NCBI GenBank assembly: GCA_040376705.1
Contig: JBEIQE010000010.1
Span: forward strand, 21,227-85,226
Reading direction: 5' to 3'
Source: JBEIQE01 sp040376705
GTDB lineage: Bacteria; Pseudomonadota; Alphaproteobacteria; UBA2400
Length of the DNA stretch: 64,000 nt
Part shown: one piece after another, positions 58,545 through 64,000 of the stretch
Numbering within the stretch: position 1 is the first letter of the stretch
How the letters are laid out: each line of letters opens with the position of its first letter
Translations under genes and position numbers: made by a program
Notes under the pieces: model-generated
Databases searched by the model: none
What the model saw: the letters and a program-made list of their open reading frames with translations, nothing else
What the model was told of the DNA's origin: nothing

Positions 58545-59177
58545 ATGAGCCGTCATTACTATCAGCACAAGCCATTCAGCGTCAGCTATGGCGCATGGCC
58601 TGCATTGGCGGCACTGGGCGAGCAGCGCAAAACTCGCGTGTTCTCTAATGAGGCGTATATGGATGCGCATGAGCCGGACAGCATTAGCGCCTCATATGGC
58701 GTGCAGATCTTCAACCGTATCTCGGACAAGCACAGGAACGGTGTGTTTGTGATGGCGAATGATCCTGATCATACGCAGTATCTGCGAGTTAATGCACCCA
58801 CCGGCTGGTTTGATGTTGCCCAACCTGATCATATGCATTTCAGCTCCGACGGCATGGTGCCTGCAGGCAAAGAGCTGGTGTTTCTCACCAGCCCTCAAAC
58901 AAATGCAGCCTTTGCAGTTGCCGAGAAGTCGATGAGTGACGTGGCCGAGGGTAAGGGCAGCAGCTTTGCCGCCGAGACAGTGATTATTCAGAAGGCGCAC
59001 AAGCTGGCCGTGGCAGGCGCCGCTGGTGTGCAGGTGTTCAAGGATCTGGCTCGCGTTGCTCATTATATGGGCATGCCGCGCGCCAAGGCTTTTGCCGAGC
59101 AGGAGCTGGTTTTGGGTCAGCAGCTTGGTTTTGGCCGCCGCAATCGCACCGGGATTATCCCCCAGCGCATCGCCTAA
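58545..59177 (+). CDS. Hypothetical protein, 210 aa
   Basis: The protein appears soluble with a mixed composition, starting MSRHYYQHKPFSVSYGAWPA. It contains an Ala-rich helical part at residues 130-190 (SFAAETVIIQKAHKLAVAG, AKAFAEQELVLGQQLGF). No signal peptide, membrane helix or known motif is visible. The ATG has ACAGGAGCC upstream at good spacing, and codon use is core-like, so I consider it real. It lies between the TadG-like gene and the flagellar block, in the direction of fliF, but a 276-base gap with a likely promoter separates it from fliF. Confidence 0.68.
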   Translation: MSRHYYQHKPFSVSYGAWPALAALGEQRKTRVFSNEAYMDAHEPDSISASYGVQIFNRISDKHRNGVFVMANDPDHTQYLRVNAPTGWFDVAQPDHMHFSSDGMVPAGKELVFLTSPQTNAAFAVAEKSMSDVAEGKGSSFAAETVIIQKAHKLAVAGAAGVQVFKDLARVAHYMGMPRAKAFAEQELVLGQQLGFGRRNRTGIIPQRIA

Positions 59178-59254
59178 ATCAGCGCCTGAGCTACATATAG
59201 AGCAGTCTGGGTGATGCCAAAGCTATGGGGAGACCTGTAGCTTACGTTGCGTTA

Positions 59255-59383
59255 TTAACCATTTAGCGGCAAAAATTACCTAGCTCTTAACTTTTCGTTT
59301 ATTAACCTTAGTATACGGTGTAAACTTAAGTTTATGCCGTAAGTAGCGGTATATGGGGTGCGTGTATTAACCAGTTCCTTAAC
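59255..59383 (+). promoter_or_regulatory. Cluster of TTAAC elements upstream of fliF, possible CtrA control
   Basis: Five TTAAC elements occur in 130 bases: TTAACCAT at 59255-59262, TTAAC at 59287 and 59302 (11 bases between TTAA cores), and at 59367 and 59379 (eight bases between). CtrA, the alphaproteobacterial cell-cycle regulator, binds TTAA-N7-TTAAC and the half-site TTAACCAT. None of the pairs has exactly seven bases, so only the cluster, not one site, supports CtrA. In Caulobacter, fliF is an early flagellar gene controlled by CtrA. Confidence 0.45.
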
Positions 59384-59453
59384 GTCTCGCTGACCCCTGG
59401 GGTTGGTGTGGCGGCTAGGGGCAGCGAGAATAAACAGAGGGAGCGGCGGGCGC

Positions 59454-61121
59454 ATGAACAGTTTTCTGCAGACGCTGAAGAACCTCGGCCCGGTGCGGCT
59501 TGCATCTCTGGGCGCGGTCGGCGTTGCCACACTGTTGTTTCTGGTATTCCTGATGGCGCAAATGGGTGGTCAGGGCATGACCCCCGTATTCAAGGGTCTG
59601 ACACCGGCCGATGGCGGCGCGATCATCCAGCGCCTTGAGCAGCTGAACATTCCTTATGAAGCTTCGGCCGATGGTACCCGCATTTCAGTAGCCGACAGTC
59701 AGTCCGGCCGCGTGAAGATGTTGCTGGCCGAAGAAGGCCTGCCGGCTGGCGGCGGCGTAGGCTACGAGATTTTCAATCAGCCTGAGGGCTTTGGCACCAC
59801 CAGTTTCCTGCAGAACCTCAATCAGCAACGCGCGCTTGAGGGCGAGCTGGCCCGCACTATCCGCACCATGCAGGCTGTGGCCAATGCCCGTGTACAGCTG
59901 GTTCTCCCGCGCCGTGAGCTGTTCTCGCGCGATGCCTCATCCGCCCGCGCCAGTGTGTTCCTTGAGCTGCGCGGCACACTGAATGCCGAGCAGATTCAGG
60001 CCATCCAGCACCTTGTTTCCAACGGCGTACCGCAGCTTGAGCCTGGCCGGGTCTCGATTGTTGACTCGCGCGGCCGTTTGCTCGCCGCTGGTACGGGCAC
60101 CGATTCAGTCAGCGCGCAGCAGGCCAATGCCGAAGAGCAGCGCATCAGCATTGAACAGCGGCTCTCGCAGCGGGTTGAAGAAATGCTGGGCCGCACCGTT
60201 GGCTTCGAGAAGGTCCGCGCGCAGGTGACGGTCGAGCTGGACATGGACAGCATCACCACCAATAGCGAAATCTTTGATCCGGAAAGTCAGGTTGCACGTT
60301 CAACCCAGTCAACCACCGAGAAGAACGAAAGCAACGAGCCTTCAACCGGTGCTGGCGGTAACGATGCCGTGAGCGTGGCCAATAACCTGCCCACGTCAGA
60401 CGGTGCAGGTACAGCCCCGGTTACGCCAGCGCCCAGCTCAACCCCCACCTCGCGTCAGAACCGCACCGAGGAAACCACCAACTTCGAGATTTCGCGTACC
60501 ACGCAAAGCCAGGTACGTACGCCGGGTGCCATCAAGCGCATTTCGGTGGCAGTGCTGGTCGACGGTACCTATGCCATGGAAGGCGAGGGCGAAGAAGCAG
60601 CCGAAGTTTACAAGCCGCGCAGTGAGCAGGAGCTCTCGCAATATGCAGCCCTGGTGCGTAGCGCTGTAGGTTACGATGGTAACCGTGGTGATGTAGTTGA
60701 AGTTGCCAATATGCAGTTCGCCAAAGATGAAGCCATGGGCGAAGGCAATATGCTTGATAGCCTTACCAATAACCCGCAGCTGATGCAGATTGCCCAGATG
60801 CTGGTTACCGGCCTGCTTGGCCTGTTGGTACTGCTAGTGGTTATCCGCACGCTGGTGCGCCCGCTGCTCGACTTCAAGGTGGATGCCGGTAAGGAAGAGA
60901 ACGAAGCCGCGCAGTTGCCTGGCCCCGGCGTAAGCGCCATTACCCAGCAGCTGGCTGATGCCGAACAGGCCATGGCGGACGGGGTTGATAACATGATCGA
61001 CCTCAACCGTGTGGATGGCCGCGTGAAGGAATCGTCCATGAAGAAGATGGGCGAGATTATCGACAAACATCCGGAAGAGGCGGTTGCCATCATCCGGCAG
61101 TGGATTTATGCGGAGAGCTAA
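59454..61121 (+). CDS. fliF: Flagellar MS-ring protein FliF
   Basis: The 555-residue protein has an N-terminal membrane helix (ASLGAVGVATLLFLVFLMAQ), YscJ/FliF ring-building domains (IIQRLEQLNIPYEASADGTRISV in part: LEQLNIPYEASADG; FGTTSFLQNLNQQRALEGEL), a Ser/Thr/Pro-rich middle, a second membrane helix near residue 450 (MLVTGLLGLLVLLVVIRTLV) and a C-terminal FliG-binding tail (DLNRVDGRVKESSMKKMGEI). It forms the base of the flagellum in the inner membrane. The ATG at 59454 has GGGAGCGGCGGG upstream. fliG follows after 109 bases. Confidence 0.95.
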   Translation: MNSFLQTLKNLGPVRLASLGAVGVATLLFLVFLMAQMGGQGMTPVFKGLTPADGGAIIQRLEQLNIPYEASADGTRISVADSQSGRVKMLLAEEGLPAGGGVGYEIFNQPEGFGTTSFLQNLNQQRALEGELARTIRTMQAVANARVQLVLPRRELFSRDASSARASVFLELRGTLNAEQIQAIQHLVSNGVPQLEPGRVSIVDSRGRLLAAGTGTDSVSAQQANAEEQRISIEQRLSQRVEEMLGRTVGFEKVRAQVTVELDMDSITTNSEIFDPESQVARSTQSTTEKNESNEPSTGAGGNDAVSVANNLPTSDGAGTAPVTPAPSSTPTSRQNRTEETTNFEISRTTQSQVRTPGAIKRISVAVLVDGTYAMEGEGEEAAEVYKPRSEQELSQYAALVRSAVGYDGNRGDVVEVANMQFAKDEAMGEGNMLDSLTNNPQLMQIAQMLVTGLLGLLVLLVVIRTLVRPLLDFKVDAGKEENEAAQLPGPGVSAITQQLADAEQAMADGVDNMIDLNRVDGRVKESSMKKMGEIIDKHPEEAVAIIRQWIYAES

Positions 61122-61230
61122 CAGCAAACCCCGAGCGGGCAGCGCCCGCGACGACGCGTTTGCGCCAATTAGAGGGTAACAGGAACATGCTTATGGTAAT
61201 GCAGGCAACAGCTAAACAGGAAAGCACCAG

Positions 61231-62250
61231 ATGGCAGGTCGTGTAAGAGAAGACTACCGTTCACTCACCGGCCCCGAGAAGGCCGCTGTGCTGCTGCTGG
61301 CTATTGGCGAGGATCAGGCGCTCAAGCTGTTTGGTCATATGGATGATGAAGAGATCAAGGAAATCTCGCAGGTGATGGCCAATCTCGGCACCGTGAGTTC
61401 CAGCATTATTGAAAAACTGTTTGTTGAATTCGCCGATCAGCTCTCCTCTACCGGATCGCTGGTGGGCACTTACGAGAGCACCGAGCGCCTGCTTAGCCGT
61501 GTGCTGGGCAAGGATAAAGTCGGCAACATCATGGAAGAAATCCGCGGTCCGGCGGGTCGTACCATGTGGGACAAGCTGGGCAACGTGAACGAAGAAGTTC
61601 TGGCCAACTACCTCAAGAACGAATATCCGCAGACAGTGGCGGTGGTTGTCAGCAAGGTAAAGCCCGATCACGCTGCCCGCGTGCTGGGCCTGCTGCCAGA
61701 GAACTTCGCGATGGAAGTCATCATGCGTATGCTGCGCATGGAAGCAGTACAGAAGGATGTTCTGGACGATGTGGAGCGCACCCTGCGCACCGAGTTCATG
61801 AGCAACCTTGCGCGTACCCAGCGTCGCGATGCGCACGAAGTTATGGCAGAAATCTTCAACAACCTCGACCGCAACGCCGAAAACCGCCTCATGGCGTCGC
61901 TGGAAGAGCGCAACCGCGACTCTGCCGAGAAGATCAAGGCGCTCATGTTCACCTTCGAAGATCTGCAGAAGATCGACCCCACGGGTATTCAGGCGCTTAT
62001 GCGTCAGGTCGACAAGGCCAAGCTGGCCATCGCCCTCAAGGGTGCGCCAGACAGCATGAAGGATCTGTTCTTCTCGAATATGTCCGAACGTGCCGCCAAG
62101 ATCCTCAAGGAAGACATGGAAAGCATGGGCCCCATCCGCCTGCGCGATGTCGAAGAATCGCAGAGCTACATGGTCAATACCGCCAAGGAACTGGCGGCCA
62201 AGGGCGAAATCATCATTGCCGAAGGCGGCGCAGACGAGCTGGTCTACTAA
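61231..62250 (+). CDS. fliG: Flagellar motor switch protein FliG
   Basis: The 339-residue protein has FliG N, M and C domains: SLTGPEKAAVLLLAIGEDQA (FliF contact), the M-domain ending with EHPQ-equivalent NEYPQTVAVVVSKVKPDHAA, and the torque-generating C domain (ALKGAPDSMKDLFFSNMSERAAKILKEDM, quoted as LKGAPDSMKDLFFSNMSER), with the charged residues needed for stator contact. EYPQ replaces the common EHPQ. It is the second gene of the flagellar block and is ten bases before fliH. Confidence 0.96.
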   Translation: MAGRVREDYRSLTGPEKAAVLLLAIGEDQALKLFGHMDDEEIKEISQVMANLGTVSSSIIEKLFVEFADQLSSTGSLVGTYESTERLLSRVLGKDKVGNIMEEIRGPAGRTMWDKLGNVNEEVLANYLKNEYPQTVAVVVSKVKPDHAARVLGLLPENFAMEVIMRMLRMEAVQKDVLDDVERTLRTEFMSNLARTQRRDAHEVMAEIFNNLDRNAENRLMASLEERNRDSAEKIKALMFTFEDLQKIDPTGIQALMRQVDKAKLAIALKGAPDSMKDLFFSNMSERAAKILKEDMESMGPIRLRDVEESQSYMVNTAKELAAKGEIIIAEGGADELVY

Positions 62251-62259
62251 GGAATATGC

Positions 62260-62988
62260 ATGTCGGGGACCCAGAAATTCATGTTCGACAATCAGTTCGA
62301 CGCGCCTCCACCGGCGCCCGAACCCGAGGTCGTGCAGGAAATCATCCCCGAAGTCCCGCCCGAACCACCCCCGCCAACTTTTAGCGAAGCCCAGCTTGAA
62401 GACGCCAAGAAGCGCGCCTGGGATGATGCGCTGGCCGAAGGCCTGCGTCAGGGCCGTACCGAGGCCCTGAGCGGGATTGAGCAGCTACAGGCCAATCTGG
62501 TCGAGACCATGCTACATCGGTTGTCGGACCTGCTGGTTGAGCAATCGGCCCGTTATGCGCAGCAGCGCGAAATGACTTTACGTATCGCGCTCACCATCGC
62601 GCGCAAGATGTTGCCTGCCTATATCGAGCGGCAGGGGCTGGCCGAAATTGAAGCGCTGGTCATGAGCGTAGTGAATGAATTGAGCCACGAGCCGCGCCTT
62701 GTGGTACGTGTAGCCGATAGCCAGCTCGATGCGGTGAGCATCAAGATCCAGCGCGAAGCCGAGCGCCGCGGGTTTGCTGGCAAGGTTGTGTTCATGGGCG
62801 AGCCTGAGCTGGGCATCTCGGATTGCCGCCTTGAGTGGGCCGATGGTGGCGCCGAGCGCGACACCCAGCGCTTATGGGGCGAGATTGACCGTCTGGTGGC
62901 GCAGGTGTTGCACACCGGGCCTATCGTTACGGCTAAGCCTGCAGGTTCCGAACAACCGAGTGGTACAACAACCAATATAGACAGCTAG
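62260..62988 (+). CDS. fliH: FliH-like flagellar export/assembly protein (FlbE position)
   Basis: The 242-residue protein has an acidic, Pro-rich N-terminal region (APPPAPEPEVVQEIIPEVPP), a central helical stretch (AWDDALAEGLRQGRTEAL) with the G-x-x-x-G helix spacing, and a C-terminal region (ERRGFAGKVVFMGEPELGISD and DCRLEWADGGAERD) with the G-D/E-x-x-L...C-R-L-E-W-A-D-G signature of FliH and HrpE/YscL. In Caulobacter the same place is occupied by flbE. It links the FliI ATPase to the switch. Confidence 0.9.
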   Translation: MSGTQKFMFDNQFDAPPPAPEPEVVQEIIPEVPPEPPPPTFSEAQLEDAKKRAWDDALAEGLRQGRTEALSGIEQLQANLVETMLHRLSDLLVEQSARYAQQREMTLRIALTIARKMLPAYIERQGLAEIEALVMSVVNELSHEPRLVVRVADSQLDAVSIKIQREAERRGFAGKVVFMGEPELGISDCRLEWADGGAERDTQRLWGEIDRLVAQVLHTGPIVTAKPAGSEQPSGTTTNIDS

Positions 62989-62999
62989 GAGTGCATGAA

Positions 63000-63314
63000 A
63001 TGACAGAAGCAAAAGACGGCCTGAACCTGAATGACCTGACCGGCGCTGCCACCGGCGAGCCCGGCGTTCAGCGCGACCTCGAGGCGATTTACGAAATCCC
63101 CGTGCAGGTGACGGCGGTGCTCGGCAAGTCGACCATGCCGGTGAACCAGCTGCTCAAACTGGGCCGCGGTGCTGTGGTGCCACTCGACCGCAAGGTGGGC
63201 GAAGCTATTGATATTTACGTGAACAACCGTCTGGTTGCGCGCGGTGAAGTGGTTGTGACCGAGGACCGTCTGGGCGTAACCATGACGGAAATCGTCAAGA
63301 GCGATAAGAGCTAG
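63000..63314 (+). CDS. fliN: Flagellar motor switch protein FliN
   Basis: The 104-residue protein has a 30-residue acidic start and the SpoA/FliN domain: EAIYEIPVQVTAVLGKSTMPVNQLLKLGRGAVVPL (parts: IPVQVTAVLGKSTMPVNQLL and LGRGAVVPLD) and VNNRLVARGEVVVTEDRLGV. It forms the lower C-ring with FliM. AGGAG ends eight bases before the ATG at 63000; a GTG at 62991 is possible but has no ribosome site. It is eleven bases after fliH. Confidence 0.94.
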   Translation: MTEAKDGLNLNDLTGAATGEPGVQRDLEAIYEIPVQVTAVLGKSTMPVNQLLKLGRGAVVPLDRKVGEAIDIYVNNRLVARGEVVVTEDRLGVTMTEIVKSDKS

Positions 63315-63335
63315 TAGGTATTAGGGGAAAACAGT

Positions 63336-64000
63336 ATGCGTTTACTCATAGTCGGCAAGCTCGAAGGTTACATCGCCGAGGCCGGACGGATTGCGTCGGG
63401 CAAGGGCGCCAAAGTCTCGCACATCGATGACGTCGATGGTGCGTTAGGCGCGCTGCGTGCGGGTAAGGGCGGCGATCTGGTGATGATCGATATCAAGTGC
63501 GATATCGAGCGCATGGCCATGGCTTTGCGTAATGAGCGTTTTTCAGTGCCGCTGGTGGCCTGTGGTATTGGCAGTGATGCCAACGCGGCTGTGCGCGCGA
63601 TTAAAGCTGGCGCCAAGGAATATATCCCGCTACCGGCGGATGCCGAGCTGATTGCAGCCGTGCTGGCTGCCGTAGCCGAAGAGACCACCAACTTTGTGAG
63701 CAAAGACCCGGCCATGGCCAGCGTCTTGCGCTTGGCCGAGCAAATTGCGCCGTCGGATGCCTCAGTGCTTATTACGGGCGAGAGCGGTACCGGTAAAGAA
63801 GTGATGGCACATTTCATTCATGCCCGCAGCAAGCGCAAGAACGGCGCTTTTGTGGCGCTTAACTGTGCAGCTATTCCCGAGAACCTGCTTGAATCCGAAC
63901 TGTTCGGCCACGAGAAGGGCGCGTTCACCGGCGCTGTAGCCCGCCGCGTGGGTAAGTTCGAAGAAGCTTCAGGCGGCACACTGCTGCTCGATGAAGTCAC
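63336..64000 (+). CDS. flbD: FlbD, sigma-54-dependent flagellar regulator (partial, runs off the right edge)
   Basis: The 221 visible residues hold a receiver-like N-terminal domain (MRLLIVGKLEGYIAEAGR, VPLVACGIGSDANAAVRAIK) that lacks the typical phospho-acceptor DD pair and Asp pocket, and the start of an AAA+ sigma-54 activator domain with GESGTGKE near residue 149 and the GAFTGA loop (HEKGAFTGAV), which contacts sigma-54. In Caulobacter, FlbD activates late flagellar genes and represses fliF without phosphorylation of a normal type. AGGGGAA lies before the ATG. The C-terminal helix-turn-helix is outside the window. Confidence 0.92.
   Translation, partial: MRLLIVGKLEGYIAEAGRIASGKGAKVSHIDDVDGALGALRAGKGGDLVMIDIKCDIERMAMALRNERFSVPLVACGIGSDANAAVRAIKAGAKEYIPLPADAELIAAVLAAVAEETTNFVSKDPAMASVLRLAEQIAPSDASVLITGESGTGKEVMAHFIHARSKRKNGAFVALNCAAIPENLLESELFGHEKGAFTGAVARRVGKFEEASGGTLLLDEV

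Overview
This 64 kb window is chromosomal DNA of a Gram-negative alphaproteobacterium that I cannot place to genus. The clearest lineage marker is the right-hand flagellar block fliF-fliG-fliH-fliN-flbD, which has the Caulobacter-type order and is preceded by several TTAAC elements resembling CtrA half-sites. The mreB-mreC-mreD-mrdA shape cluster, the argD/hslO neighbourhood, hisA, RecX and a two-partner secretion pair also fit. There is no rRNA, CRISPR array or recognisable insertion sequence, and one tRNA (Lys, CTT).

Layout. 1-14.9 kb is housekeeping: a partial DUF2339 membrane protein, a YifB/ComM AAA+ ATPase, an orphan prepilin, HIT protein, hisA, a GNAT enzyme, a TetR regulator, a secretion-signal-less protein with a triplicated module, Hsp33, argD (frameshifted), recX, VOC, a small metallopeptidase, a MazG-like protein, an SDR and an NMN-adenylyltransferase-like protein. 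15-20 kb holds a PcfJ-like protein, a frameshifted acyltransferase, a GAF protein and an alpha/beta hydrolase. 20.3-25.7 kb looks light- and carbon-related: SOUL, photolyase/cryptochrome, an FAD oxidoreductase, DUF3429, and an SbtA-type bicarbonate transporter divergent from a LysR regulator. 25.8-31.9 kb is a rightward run that I consider the most interesting part: two structured leader RNAs, a DUF465-like microprotein, two TerC proteins, a DedA protein and a tight three-gene set of helical/coiled-coil proteins (TelA-like, DUF6384-like with one membrane segment, and a coiled coil with an acidic tail). 32-41 kb holds a second orphan prepilin, a decayed second copy of sbtA, and a TpsA/TpsB pair whose 1951-residue exoprotein carries about ten 101-residue repeats and MBG-like domains. 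41-44.2 kb has AlkB, a long non-coding stretch, an unknown anchored protein and tRNA-Lys. 44.4-52 kb has a MASE1-PAS-GGDEF-GAF diguanylate cyclase and the mrdA/mreDCB cluster. 52-59 kb has miaA and serB (divergent, sharing start-codon bases), a BchE-like B12 radical SAM protein with no canonical start, a DegP protease and a TadG-like protein. 59.4-64 kb is the flagellar block, ending inside flbD.

The 19-44 kb part reads AT-richer and carries most of the accessory genes, relics and repeats; the ends are GC-richer core. Three genes (argD, the acyltransferase, degP) are each broken by one base in or beside a homopolymer, which suggests sequencing or assembly indels as much as real decay.
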